Shown in pieces: positions 15,373 through 23,965 of a stretch of DNA of 36,480 bases. Below the pieces are notes generated by a model, which did not search any database, had not been told where the DNA came from, and worked only from the letters and a program-made list of their open reading frames with translations. Source of the stretch: Firmicutes bacterium CAG:460 (lineage in GTDB: Bacteria > Bacillota_I > Bacilli_A > RF39 > UBA660); NCBI GenBank assembly GCA_000437355.1, contig FR899769.1, positions 1,381 to 37,860 of the forward strand, written 5' to 3'. Position 1 is the first letter of the stretch. Each line of letters begins with the position of its first letter. The position numbers were made by a program, and so were the translations under genes.

Positions 15373-16173
15373 TTATTTATCTAAATTTTTACTTGAAACC
15401 CAATAGTATGAATCCCCAGATTTTTTAAATATATGAACATATCTTGTACCATATTTTTTCAGAAATTTATAATCTACTTCTTTTTTATTTTCTAATGCTT
15501 TACCACATGTTTCATTTTTTTCATCTTTCATATAACTTGTAAAACAATCATCATTAATTGTTCTTAAGAAATAATCATATATAGCTATTTCATCACCTTT
15601 TTTATAAGCACTTTTTATAGTTCTATAAGTATGAGGTTCTGCTCCGATAGTATATGTGTACTTTTCTGATAAACCACAATAATAATTATCTTCATCATAA
15701 TAACAAATTGTTGTATTATCTAATTGAAATTTATCATAATTTTCAATACTTTTTCCAAACATCTTTTTATAATTTTCATTTACTAAATTTTTATTAGTTT
15801 TAGATAAAGTACATATCTTATCTTCATAGTTATCTGTTGCAAATACTAATGAATCTTTTAAAGAACAAGTATTACCTTTTTTAGCTTTATCTACTTTTAA
15901 TTTTTCTTTATCTTCATCATTTACTTTAGTATATGCTAAACAAAGTTTAGTTTCATTACTTAATTTATCATAATTTATTTCTTCATCGCTATAAAATACT
16001 AATCCTCCACATTTTTCTAGATTATTATTTCCTACATAACTATATAAATCTTTAACAACTTTACCATTAGTATTTAATGGTTTGCCTTTTTTAAATATTA
16101 TAACCACTATAGCTATAAGTAATAAAACAATAATAACATTTAATATTTTTATAATTAAACTTCTTTTATCCAT
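15373..16173 (-). CDS. Unknown membrane-anchored protein with many cysteines
   Basis: About 266 residues from MDKRSLIIK. A single N-terminal membrane helix (about 8-27, ILNVIIVLLLIAIVVIIF) leaves a large extracellular part of about 235 residues with about nine scattered cysteines (for example KCGGLVF, NTCSLKD, KICTLS, TICYYDEDNYYCGL, DDCFTSY, ETCGKA). That could allow disulfides outside the cell. Rich in Lys, Asp, Asn and Tyr. No family recognised. I take the ATG at 16173 with GAGG six bases upstream; a start at 16185 overlapping the previous stop (TAATG) is the alternative. It follows an HTH regulator in what is surely one operon. Confidence 0.75.
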   Translation of the reverse strand: MDKRSLIIKILNVIIVLLLIAIVVIIFKKGKPLNTNGKVVKDLYSYVGNNNLEKCGGLVFYSDEEINYDKLSNETKLCLAYTKVNDEDKEKLKVDKAKKGNTCSLKDSLVFATDNYEDKICTLSKTNKNLVNENYKKMFGKSIENYDKFQLDNTTICYYDEDNYYCGLSEKYTYTIGAEPHTYRTIKSAYKKGDEIAIYDYFLRTINDDCFTSYMKDEKNETCGKALENKKEVDYKFLKKYGTRYVHIFKKSGDSYYWVSSKNLDK

Positions 16174-16184
16174 ATTAGACCTCA

Positions 16185-16955
16185 TTATACTTTTCTTGTT
16201 TGAATTTCTGCCATTTTTTCAAATACTTCTGCTGCATTATCTGTGTTTATATCATCATAACCAAGTTCCCTTAGAGCTTGGATTTTTACTGTACTTAGTT
16301 GTTGAGTTCTAGTTAACTTTTCTTCTTGTTTTTGTTCTATTTCTGTAATAAATCTTTTATGACTTTCAGCTAATTTACTTTTTGATGCTCCACCATTATT
16401 ATAAAGTGTTAATGCTGAATAAAGTATTCCTTCAAAGATAAATTGTTTATCTTCATCAAATTTATATTCTTCTGGTTTAATAAAGCAATTTGATTTAGCC
16501 ATATAACCCATTATATATTTAATTTCAGGAACATTATCCATAGATTGTAACATATAATACATGTATCTTACTGCAGCACTTTCACTAGGAAGATTATCTT
16601 CTAATTTTTCTTTAATTAAGAAAACAAAATCATTTAATAATTGCTTATTATCTTTAGTTAAACCATTCATATCAATAAATGATTCAATATTATTTGATTG
16701 CTTTATTGCTGTATTAAGTCTTTTTTCTACTCCAAGTAAATAATCTGTATCTACTACTATACTATCTATACTTTTTTTACTTCCATCTTTAATATCTAAA
16801 AGCTGTAAAAGTAATACTTTCTTTTCTTTAGGCCATTTATCTAAACTATCTAATACTAAATAATTATATACCATTTGACGTGATACTCCTAAATACTTAG
16901 CTAATTTTACTTTTGATAACCCCAATTCTTGTAACAATTCATTTAATCTGTCCAT
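16185..16955 (-). CDS. HTH-domain regulator with novel C-terminal part
   Basis: 256 residues. Residues about 8-35 form a clear helix-turn-helix (LGLSKVKLAKYLGVSRQMVYNYL) close to the Xre/Cro or MerR-like type. The remaining 220 residues are mostly helical, with no enzyme motif recognised. A short coiled-coil-like stretch (about 205-225, HKRFITEIEQKQEEKLTRTQ) may dimerise it. It lies directly upstream of the anchored cysteine-containing protein, so it may regulate that gene or be functionally paired with it. A TATAAT is seen about 30 bases upstream on the minus strand. Start ATG 16955; function beyond DNA binding unknown. Confidence 0.75.
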   Translation of the reverse strand: MDRLNELLQELGLSKVKLAKYLGVSRQMVYNYLVLDSLDKWPKEKKVLLLQLLDIKDGSKKSIDSIVVDTDYLLGVEKRLNTAIKQSNNIESFIDMNGLTKDNKQLLNDFVFLIKEKLEDNLPSESAAVRYMYYMLQSMDNVPEIKYIMGYMAKSNCFIKPEEYKFDEDKQFIFEGILYSALTLYNNGGASKSKLAESHKRFITEIEQKQEEKLTRTQQLSTVKIQALRELGYDDINTDNAAEVFEKMAEIQTRKV

Positions 16956-17019
16956 ATTATCACTACCTTTTCTTCATTTTACATATTTATTATACATAAC
17001 TTAACACTAAAAATCAAGC

Positions 17020-18132
17020 TTAGTTGTGTAAATACCATAAATATTCTTCATTATTTTTAACAGTATCAATAAAACCACAACCTAAACATTCTTCACCAAG
17101 ATATAAAACACAAGCTTGACCAGGGGTAACCGCTTTAACTTTCTCAGGATATTTAACTCTAATTTTATTATTTTCTAAATATTCTAATTCTACAGCGTGG
17201 TCAGTATCTCGATATCTAAACTTTGCTGTACAAAATGTAGGTCTTAAATCACTTAGAAAGTTAACATTATCTATAATACATTCATCACTCATTAAGTATT
17301 TATTATCTTCACCGAAAGCAACATATAATATATTTTTTTCAACATTCTTACCACAGACATAATGTCTTTCTAAGTTTCCACTTATACCGACATTTCTTCT
17401 TTGCCCAATCGTATAATTCATTAAACCAGTATGTCTTCCAATAACTTCTTTAGTCTCAACATCAACGATATCTCCAGGATTTGGTTTTAAATAGTTTTCA
17501 ATAAACTTTTGATAGTTACGTTCTCCGATAAAACAAATACCTGTTGAATCTTTTTTATGAGCCACATTTAGATTGTTTTCTTCAGCTATTTTTCTTATTT
17601 CAGGTTTAGTATAATCTCCGACAGGAAATAAAACATTTTTTAAGTTTTCTTTTTTTACATCTGCTAAAAAGTATGTTTGATCTTTATTTAAATCAACAGC
17701 TCTTTTAAGTTTGCCATCTTCCATTCTCGCATAGTGACCTGTTGCTATATAATCTGCCCCTAGTCTTTTAGCTTCTTTAATAAATAAATCAAACTTAATA
17801 AATTTATTACATAACATATCTGGATTTGGAGTTCGCCCTTTTTTTAATTCTTCTAAAAAATATGTAAAAACATAATCCCAATATTCTTTAATAAAATCTA
17901 TTCTATGAAGCTTAATACCTAATTTGTTACATAATTCTAAAGCATCATTATAATCTTTTTCTTGAGGACATATATCATTAAAATCATTTGGATTTCCTAA
18001 AAAATCATTATTAATATTACTATCCCAATTACGCATGAAAAGACCTTCAACTTCATAACCTTGTTTCATTAAAAGTAAAGCTCCAACTGCAGAATCAACT
18101 CCACCAGATATTCCAATAATTACTTTTTCCAT
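17020..18132 (-). CDS. mnmA: tRNA-specific 2-thiouridylase
   Basis: Puts sulfur on U34 of Glu, Gln and Lys tRNAs. 370 residues from MEKVIIG. The PP-loop ATP-binding motif GISGGVDSA is at about 7-15. The first catalytic cysteine is C108 in PDMLCNKFIKF, and the second is C200 in DSTGICFIGER. The C-terminal beta-barrel has TPGQACVLYLGEECLGCGFI. In-frame GTG 18141 and ATG 18138 are possible earlier starts, but none has a convincing ribosome site and family alignment begins at 18132. A SpoIIM-type gene lies immediately upstream. The sulfur donor cysteine desulfurase is not in the window. Confidence 0.96.
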   Translation of the reverse strand: MEKVIIGISGGVDSAVGALLLMKQGYEVEGLFMRNWDSNINNDFLGNPNDFNDICPQEKDYNDALELCNKLGIKLHRIDFIKEYWDYVFTYFLEELKKGRTPNPDMLCNKFIKFDLFIKEAKRLGADYIATGHYARMEDGKLKRAVDLNKDQTYFLADVKKENLKNVLFPVGDYTKPEIRKIAEENNLNVAHKKDSTGICFIGERNYQKFIENYLKPNPGDIVDVETKEVIGRHTGLMNYTIGQRRNVGISGNLERHYVCGKNVEKNILYVAFGEDNKYLMSDECIIDNVNFLSDLRPTFCTAKFRYRDTDHAVELEYLENNKIRVKYPEKVKAVTPGQACVLYLGEECLGCGFIDTVKNNEEYLWYLHN

Positions 18133-18155
18133 AAACATCACATATCAATTATACC

Positions 18156-18731
18156 TTATTTTATTAAAAAATTAAAGAGATTTACTAACTTTCCTCCCCC
18201 AAAATACAATATTACATCATTTATAAGAATAATTCCTATAAAAACTATACTTCTTTTATAAAATACACTTAGTGATTCTTTATTACTTTTTTTATAAACT
18301 AAACTATCTATATTACATTTAATTATCTTAAATAAATTAACATTAAATATAATTAACACTATTATATAAACTAATCTACTTATTAAAATATATATTGAAC
18401 CATAAAGCATTCCTTTTATACCAAATATATAAGTTATACTACTAACAACAAACCCTATACTAAAACCATTATAAAACATATAAAATATTAAAAGTGGACC
18501 TCCTACTAAAAAGATACTTAATATAAGCAAACTAGATAATATTACTAAGTGCATAAGACCACTATTTATATTGGTATTACTAAAATTTTGCAAAAACTCA
18601 TTAATATTTAAAAATAGTATCTCTTTAGTTGCTTCATCAAGCATGATTACAAATACTATTCCTGTTATAATACCTATAATTAAAATAATTAACATAAATA
18701 CATACATTTTCTTACTTATGCTTGTCCACAT
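18156..18731 (-). CDS. SpoIIM-family membrane protein
   Basis: 191 residues, about five membrane helices. It carries the family pattern GGPLLIFYMFYNGFSIGF and the following IKGMLYGSIYILISR. SpoIIM in sporulating Bacillus is part of the peptidoglycan-remodelling engulfment complex; wider family members are uncharacterised membrane proteins. No SpoIID or SpoIIP is nearby and nothing else here indicates sporulation, so a vegetative envelope role is as likely. GGTGATA before the ATG at 18731 favours that start over 18743. Probably cotranscribed with mnmA, 23 bases downstream. Confidence 0.75.
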   Translation of the reverse strand: MWTSISKKMYVFMLIILIIGIITGIVFVIMLDEATKEILFLNINEFLQNFSNTNINSGLMHLVILSSLLILSIFLVGGPLLIFYMFYNGFSIGFVVSSITYIFGIKGMLYGSIYILISRLVYIIVLIIFNVNLFKIIKCNIDSLVYKKSNKESLSVFYKRSIVFIGIILINDVILYFGGGKLVNLFNFLIK

Positions 18732-18812
18732 TATTATCACCATTTAATTATATTGCAAAATTGTTAAATTTATGATAAATTATTATTAGAAAAAAGAAAG
18801 TGGTGAAATATT

Positions 18813-18905
18813 TTGAATAAAAAAACACAAAAAATAGTAGTTTGGATAATGCTACTAGTAATGGTTGCAAGTGTTATTGCAGGTATTATTGCTTATATAA
18901 TTTAA
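18813..18905 (+). CDS. 30-residue DUF4044-type membrane peptide
   Basis: Starts with TTG, with a GGTGAAA ribosome site seven bases upstream. It encodes a short charged head (MNKKTQKI) then one membrane helix (VVWIMLLVMVASVIAGIIAY). This matches the layout of DUF4044 peptides: a KK-rich head, a V(V/I)W(L/I)ML motif and a small hydrophobic tail. The gene is isolated between divergent and convergent neighbours and ends in a strong hairpin. Function of the family is unknown. It is too short for automated ORF calling and likely to be missed. Confidence 0.75.
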   Translation: MNKKTQKIVVWIMLLVMVASVIAGIIAYII

Positions 18906-18927
18906 AAAGAGTCGTTAGACTCTTTTT
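18904..18927. terminator. Bidirectional terminator
   Basis: Perfect 10-base arms AAAAAGAGTC/GACTCTTTTT with loop GTTA; it ends the small peptide gene on the plus strand and overlaps the stop region of the convergent gene. Confidence 0.85.
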
Positions 18928-19535
18928 AGTTTTAATTCATTATCTTCTCCTAGCAACATAATAGCTTCATATTCAAGTATTAAATCAAAACTCATACCTA
19001 AGCTATTTTCAACAAGTAAGAAACCTTGTTCTAATCCTTTATTATTAAGCATACTTATTAAATCACTTAATCTTATAAAAGCAAAATCATGTCCTAGAGG
19101 ATGAATACTACATAAATCACTAGAATCAAATGATGCAAACATATTTTTATTAAAAAAGTAAGGATTACTTCCAGCAACATCTAAATCTTTATAGTATTTC
19201 ATAGCATTACCACTGATTAATGTTGTTTGTAAAGGTTCCATTCTAGCAATACTGTTAAAACTATTTACAACAACATTTTTAAATGCTTTAGAAACAGCAT
19301 AGTTTTCTTCTTCAACATTATCAGTTACTACTAAAGCAAACTTTAAAGCATTAAATTCATTTGGTAAGATTTCTCCCCTTTTTACAGTATCAATGTATTT
19401 ATCTAAAAAATCACTGATACGTTCATATTCTTTATCAAGAAATTCTTCAATAAATCCATTTGTTAATTCTTCTAATGCTGTATCACTATAGCCATTTAAA
19501 ATTATACTATTTTTGGCTTTTTCATATTTTTTCAT
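18915..19535 (-). CDS. Conserved-looking cytoplasmic protein of unknown function
   Basis: 206 residues from MKKYEKAK, start set by GGGAGTGG; the in-frame extension to 19577 lacks a site. Mixed alpha/beta composition, no membrane helix, no recognised catalytic motif. The N-terminal 90 residues are acidic and helical. The middle contains SGNAMKYYKDLDVAGSNPYF, and the end IHPLGHDFAFIRLSDLISML suggests a regular domain. Stands alone between two terminators. I cannot name a family. Confidence 0.75.
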   Translation of the reverse strand: MKKYEKAKNSIILNGYSDTALEELTNGFIEEFLDKEYERISDFLDKYIDTVKRGEILPNEFNALKFALVVTDNVEEENYAVSKAFKNVVVNSFNSIARMEPLQTTLISGNAMKYYKDLDVAGSNPYFFNKNMFASFDSSDLCSIHPLGHDFAFIRLSDLISMLNNKGLEQGFLLVENSLGMSFDLILEYEAIMLLGEDNELKLKRV

Positions 19536-19597
19536 ATAACCACTCCCTTTTGGTAAGACATATTCTATAACAAACATAGGTATTTGTCAAGAAAAAA

Positions 19598-19611
19598 AGA
19601 CCAAAAGGTCT
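19598..19611 (-). terminator. Short terminator of tig
   Basis: On the minus strand AGACC, loop TTTT, GGTCT, then a seven-base T-run; it begins at the tig stop codon. Confidence 0.7.
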
Positions 19612-20854
19612 AATTATTTTCTTTTAATATTTCTAATGCTTTATGCATTTTCATGTCATATTCAACTACTTCTAGAGAACCAAAAGCTTTTAATAATTCT
19701 TCTTTTGTTACTCCATATGAAGCAGCCATTTCATTAGCTTTATTATCAATTTCTTCTTTTGTGAAAGATATATTTTCAACTTCAGCTACTTTTTCTAACA
19801 TAAAACGATATTTAACACGTTTTTCTGCTTCTGGTTCCATTTGTTTATGTAAATCTTCTTCTTTTGTACCAGTCATTTTCATAAATTCATTGAAATCCAT
19901 ACCTTGCATTTTTAATTGTTCAGCATATTGATTAATCATTCTATGAACTTCATCATCAATAATTTCTGGATTTATTTCAACTTTCATGTTTTTAGCCGCA
20001 GCTTCAAGTACTTTATCCATAAATACATCTTCTAATTGATGTTCCTTTTGATGGGTTAATTCTTCTTTAACTTTAGCTTTTAATCCAGCATCATCAGTTA
20101 CATCATCATATCCTAAGTCTTCAAATAATTCTTTATTCATTTCAGGTAAAACTCTCATCTTTACTTCATTAACTGTTACAGTAAATGTTACTTCTTTACC
20201 TTTTAAATCTTCAACATAGTTTTCTGGGAATTTTAATTTTAAATCTTTAGTTTCTCCAACTTTCATTCCAACTACGCCTTCTTCAAAGCCTGGAATAAAT
20301 GAATGACTTCCAATTTCAAGTGGATAGTTTTCTCCTTTTCCGCCTTCAATTTCTTTTCCATCAACTACACCAGTAAAGTTAATAACTGCAGTATCTCCAA
20401 CAGCTACTTCACCATTTTCTTTAACTACAACATCAGCCATATGACTTCTCATGTGTTCAATTTCATGAAGAACTTCTTCATCTGTTACAACAGCTTTTTC
20501 TTTTTTAACTTTTAAGTTTTTGTATTCTCCTAAAGTTACTTCTGGTTTAGTTATAATAGTAAATTCAAATATTACATTTGTATCACTAATACCTGTTACA
20601 TCAACACTTGGTTCAATAACAGGAACTAATTTATTTTTTTCTAATGCTTTTTTATAAGCAATACCTATACAAGCATCAATAGCATCACCATATAATGATT
20701 CAATTCCAAAATGTTTTAAATAAATTTCTTTACTTGCCATTCCTTTTCTAAAACCATCAATTTTTACATCTTTATTTTTCTTTTTAAAGACTGCATCTAA
20801 AGATTCTACCCATTCTTTTTCTAATTTAATTTCAATTTTTTTAACGTTTTTCAT
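19610..20854 (-). CDS. tig: Trigger factor (ribosome-associated chaperone)
   Basis: 414 residues. The ribosome-binding signature GFRKGMASKEIY (family GFRKGKVP) is at about 35-46. The FKBP-type prolyl isomerase domain is at about 150-235 (DTAVINFTGVVDGKEIEGG and GSHSFIPGFEEGVVGMKVGE). A long helical C-terminal chaperone arm completes it. The start is preceded by GGAAGGAAAA and a sigma-A promoter. In Bacillus tig precedes clpX, but no clpX is seen. Single-gene transcript between its own promoter and terminator. Confidence 0.97.
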   Translation of the reverse strand: MKNVKKIEIKLEKEWVESLDAVFKKKNKDVKIDGFRKGMASKEIYLKHFGIESLYGDAIDACIGIAYKKALEKNKLVPVIEPSVDVTGISDTNVIFEFTIITKPEVTLGEYKNLKVKKEKAVVTDEEVLHEIEHMRSHMADVVVKENGEVAVGDTAVINFTGVVDGKEIEGGKGENYPLEIGSHSFIPGFEEGVVGMKVGETKDLKLKFPENYVEDLKGKEVTFTVTVNEVKMRVLPEMNKELFEDLGYDDVTDDAGLKAKVKEELTHQKEHQLEDVFMDKVLEAAAKNMKVEINPEIIDDEVHRMINQYAEQLKMQGMDFNEFMKMTGTKEEDLHKQMEPEAEKRVKYRFMLEKVAEVENISFTKEEIDNKANEMAASYGVTKEELLKAFGSLEVVEYDMKMHKALEILKENN

Positions 20855-20879
20855 AAACTTTTCCTTCCTTAACTACCTT

Positions 20880-20908
20880 ATTATAATATAATTACTTCTT
20901 TTTTACAA
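20880..20908 (-). promoter_or_regulatory. Promoter of tig
   Basis: Minus strand TTGTAA (20903-20908), 17 bases, TATAAT (20880-20885). Confidence 0.7.
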
Positions 20909-20912
20909 GAAA

Positions 20913-21380
20913 TTAGGCAATTTTTACAATTTTTATTGTATATCCACCATTTGGACTTGCTACTTCTACAGTATCGCCATTTTTATGTTTAAGTAAAGCT
21001 ATTCCTAATGGAGATTCATTTGATATTTTATTTTCAAATGGGTCAGCTTCCATAGAACCAACTATTTTGTATTCTTCTTCTTCACCATCTTCATAACTAA
21101 TTGTTACTACTGAACCTAAGCTAACTTCATTTTTTCCTTTATTATCAATGATTTCAGCATGTTCAAGTTTATATTCTAGTTCTTGAATTTTCGCTTCAAT
21201 TATGGCTTGTTCATTTCTAGCAGCATCATAATCAGCATTTTCAGATAAGTCCCCTAGTGCTCTAGCTTCTTTTAAAGCTTTAATTACTTCTGGGCGACGA
21301 ACATTTTTTAGTTCATTTAATTCATTTTCAGCTTCTAAAAAGCCTTCTGCAGTCATTATAAATGTATTTTCTTTTTTCAT
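20913..21380 (-). CDS. greA: Transcript cleavage factor GreA
   Basis: 155 residues. Rescues backtracked RNA polymerase. The N-terminal coiled coil contains the tip acidic motif GDLSENADYDAARNEQAIIE, and the C-terminal FKBP-like domain ends with SPLGIALLKHKNGDTVEV. It has an AAAGGAG ribosome site. It follows trhP2 by 45 bases, the last gene of the ireB-to-greA run; in Bacillus the kinase gene udk lies between them and is absent here. Confidence 0.97.
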   Translation of the reverse strand: MKKENTFIMTAEGFLEAENELNELKNVRRPEVIKALKEARALGDLSENADYDAARNEQAIIEAKIQELEYKLEHAEIIDNKGKNEVSLGSVVTISYEDGEEEEYKIVGSMEADPFENKISNESPLGIALLKHKNGDTVEVASPNGGYTIKIVKIA

Positions 21381-21425
21381 AATTCATATCTCCTTTTTTA
21401 TTTCAATTTACAGTTCATAATCATA

Positions 21426-22613
21426 CTATAAAACTTCCAATTTGTCAAATACTTTTAACCTCATCATGTCATTTATTTGAAGTTTATTATCAACTTTTAG
21501 TTTTATAATACTTTTTGGATGTCTACAAACTTCAATGATATTTCCTTCATTATCATATATTGTATTAATTAGATAATCAAATGTTTCATGATTTGGTCCA
21601 AAAAATTGAACAACTTGACCACTTCCAAAATAATTTCTAACCTCAATTGTTGCCACTTTTTCTTCTTCATCATAATCCATTACTAAACCTAAGAAGTCTT
21701 GATTAGATACTTCAGTGCGTCCATTCCAATATTCTTCGTTAACACCAGGTAATTTATCATAAAATTGGGGTGTTGATTCACGATTTGCACAACGATTTAA
21801 TATTTTTAAATAATACTCTTCTTTTTCTTTTGTTAAAGTATTATTTAAAGCAGCATCAATCATTCTTCTATAACTTAGTAAAACAGTTGATACATAATAA
21901 ATAGAACGCATTCTTCCTTCAATTTTAAAGGATGCCACTCCTAAATCTATTTGGTCTTTAATAAATGGAACCATATTTAAATCTTTAGGCATTATAGTTA
22001 AATTAGGTTTATTATCTACTAAAAATTCCCAACGACAAACTTGAGCACAACCACCACGATTAGAATCTCTATTAGTCATATAATTTGATAAAACACATTT
22101 ACCACTAAAAGATGTACACATAGCACCATGAATAAATGTTTCAATTTCAATTCCTGTTTTAGCAATATTTATTAAATCTTCCCTAGATGCTTCACGAGCT
22201 AAAACTACCCTTGTAACACCTAAGTTTTGCCAAAACTTAACAGTTCTACTATTTAAGGTACTAGCTTGAGTTGATAAACAAACACTCAAATTTAATTTAA
22301 GGCTTTGACATAATTTTATAACTGTTATATCACTAGCAATAATACCATCAATATTTATACTATCTAAATATTTTAAATATTCTTCTAAACCATTTAAATC
22401 TTCATCATGAAATACAATATTTACTGTTACATATATTTTTTTATTTAAATTATGAGCAAAATCACTCGCTTCTTTTAATTCTTCTAAACTAAAATTCTTG
22501 GCATTGGCTCTTAAACTAAAGTTTTGACCTCCACAATAAATAGCATCTGCTCCATAAAGATAAGCAAATTTCATTTTTTCTAAATCACCAGCTGGGGCTA
22601 ATAGTTCAGGCAT
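21426..22613 (-). CDS. trhP2: Peptidase U32 family tRNA hydroxylation protein
   Basis: 395 residues. The U32 signature is complete: ETFIHGAMCTSFSGKCVLS. Cysteines C166, C173, C189 and C193 probably bind an iron-sulfur cluster, as in RlhA/TrhP proteins. The N-terminal barrel begins PELLAPAGDLEK. The Bacillus homologues TrhP1/TrhP2 (YrrN/YrrO) make 5-hydroxyuridine at tRNA position 34 using prephenate. TrmR, encoded two genes upstream, then methylates it. The start overlaps trhP1 by eight bases with a GGTGA site. Symbol given by synteny and motif. Confidence 0.88.
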   Translation of the reverse strand: MPELLAPAGDLEKMKFAYLYGADAIYCGGQNFSLRANAKNFSLEELKEASDFAHNLNKKIYVTVNIVFHDEDLNGLEEYLKYLDSINIDGIIASDITVIKLCQSLKLNLSVCLSTQASTLNSRTVKFWQNLGVTRVVLAREASREDLINIAKTGIEIETFIHGAMCTSFSGKCVLSNYMTNRDSNRGGCAQVCRWEFLVDNKPNLTIMPKDLNMVPFIKDQIDLGVASFKIEGRMRSIYYVSTVLLSYRRMIDAALNNTLTKEKEEYYLKILNRCANRESTPQFYDKLPGVNEEYWNGRTEVSNQDFLGLVMDYDEEEKVATIEVRNYFGSGQVVQFFGPNHETFDYLINTIYDNEGNIIEVCRHPKSIIKLKVDNKLQINDMMRLKVFDKLEVL

Positions 22614-23367
22614 CTAAATCACCTACTTTATAAACAGTTTTTTTATCTAAAAATATTCTACTACAAAAAATATTACTTAAATCATTATGTAAAACTTTTA
22701 TGATATTTTCTTTATCTAAAAGTATTGGGTCATACCAAAAATAATAAACATTATCTAAATTTAGTAAACTAGTACCATCATAATATGGATAAGCATAAAC
22801 CTTAGTCCCATAATCTGACTCTATTACTTTAAAATATTTATTATCAATATGGCTATCTATTACTGGCTCTTTATTTAATTTATAATACATTTCATAGTTA
22901 TTTAATAAGTTTCTTCTTGAATACATTAAACCTTTTAAACCAAAAGTATATATTACAACACTTTTATTAACCTTCTTAACGATATCTTTAATCTCTGTTT
23001 CAGATAAATCACTTGAAACAACAACACTATCTACATATTCTAAATAACTATTTATAGAACTTGTATTATTACTAATGTGATCTAGTATTAATATTTTAGT
23101 TATATCCATATCTTTTATAATATCTAAAATACCTAAATCATCAAACATAATACCTTTTATATGACTATTTTTAAGTATTTCTTCTAATTTATCTAATTCA
23201 AAATCATTTAATAATCTATTTACTAAAACAAAATCATCTATTTTATCTATATCAAAATATTCTTCATAACCTACGGAAAAAGTTTTAAGAGGATAAACAA
23301 GTGTTACATCCTCTTTTTTTATTACGTCAATATAATCTTTATTTGTGATAGTTACTAATTTATTCAT
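22606..23367 (-). CDS. trhP1: U32-like partner protein (YrrN/TrhP1-type), divergent
   Basis: 253 residues, shorter than the Bacillus counterpart (about 300). It reads as a worn U32-type barrel, without the CxxxxxGxC signature found in its neighbour. YGLKGLMYSRRNLLNNY corresponds to the family YGxxPLMxSxxxCL region, but the cysteine is replaced by asparagine or leucine. The assignment rests mainly on position between trmR and trhP2, overlapping both by eight bases. It may serve as a non-catalytic partner of TrhP2. Confidence 0.65.
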   Translation of the reverse strand: MNKLVTITNKDYIDVIKKEDVTLVYPLKTFSVGYEEYFDIDKIDDFVLVNRLLNDFELDKLEEILKNSHIKGIMFDDLGILDIIKDMDITKILILDHISNNTSSINSYLEYVDSVVVSSDLSETEIKDIVKKVNKSVVIYTFGLKGLMYSRRNLLNNYEMYYKLNKEPVIDSHIDNKYFKVIESDYGTKVYAYPYYDGTSLLNLDNVYYFWYDPILLDKENIIKVLHNDLSNIFCSRIFLDKKTVYKVGDLDA

Positions 23368-23953
23368 GCTTCCATGTACTTACTGAAAGTCCATCACCAA
23401 TATCATAAAACTTGGTATCAAACTCAGTATTACTTTTTAAAAATTCAATATAATTTTCAATCTTTTCCACTAGGCTTTTTAAATTTCCTTTATCTAATTT
23501 ACTAGATTCACCAACATAACCATGAAACTTTATATTATCTGTGATAATTGTTCCATTTGGATTTAAGAAATTTTTGTATTTTTCAAAAAATTTAGTATAT
23601 TGTCCTTTGGCAGCATCAATAAATATTAAATCATATTTTAAATCTTCTGACAAATTTAATTCTAACGCATCTTGATAAACAACATTTATCTTCTTTTCCA
23701 TGCCACATTTTTTAACATTTTTTAAGCATTCCATGTATCTTGCTTCATCACGTTCAATAGTTGTTACGATACATTCTTGTGTACTTGATGCCATTAAAAT
23801 AGCTGAATACCCGATAGCACTTCCTATTTCTAATACATTTTTTATATTATTCTCTTTAATATATTTCATAATAAATGCAATAGATTTCTTTTCAATGATA
23901 GGTACATTCTTTTCATTTGCATACCTTTCCATTTCTAATATTTGTTCTTTCAA
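23360..23953 (-). CDS. trmR: tRNA 5-hydroxyuridine methyltransferase
   Basis: 197 residues. An O-methyltransferase of the class related to catechol methyltransferases. The SAM-binding motif is VLEIGSAIGYSAILMA (about 40-55), ERDEA follows as the ribose-binding acid, and DLIFIDAAKGQYTKFFE and ITDNIKFHG give the metal-binding aspartates and asparagine. With TrhP it would yield 5-methoxyuridine at the tRNA wobble position. 12 bp downstream of mltG, as in Bacillus (yrrL-yrrM). Confidence 0.88.
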   Translation of the reverse strand: MKEQILEMERYANEKNVPIIEKKSIAFIMKYIKENNIKNVLEIGSAIGYSAILMASSTQECIVTTIERDEARYMECLKNVKKCGMEKKINVVYQDALELNLSEDLKYDLIFIDAAKGQYTKFFEKYKNFLNPNGTIITDNIKFHGYVGESSKLDKGNLKSLVEKIENYIEFLKSNTEFDTKFYDIGDGLSVSTWKHE

Positions 23954-23965
23954 CTTAATTCACCT

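Noticed and set aside
21381..21425. Remnant of udk between trhP2 and greA
   Set aside because: Only 45 bases, no similarity to a kinase gene visible.
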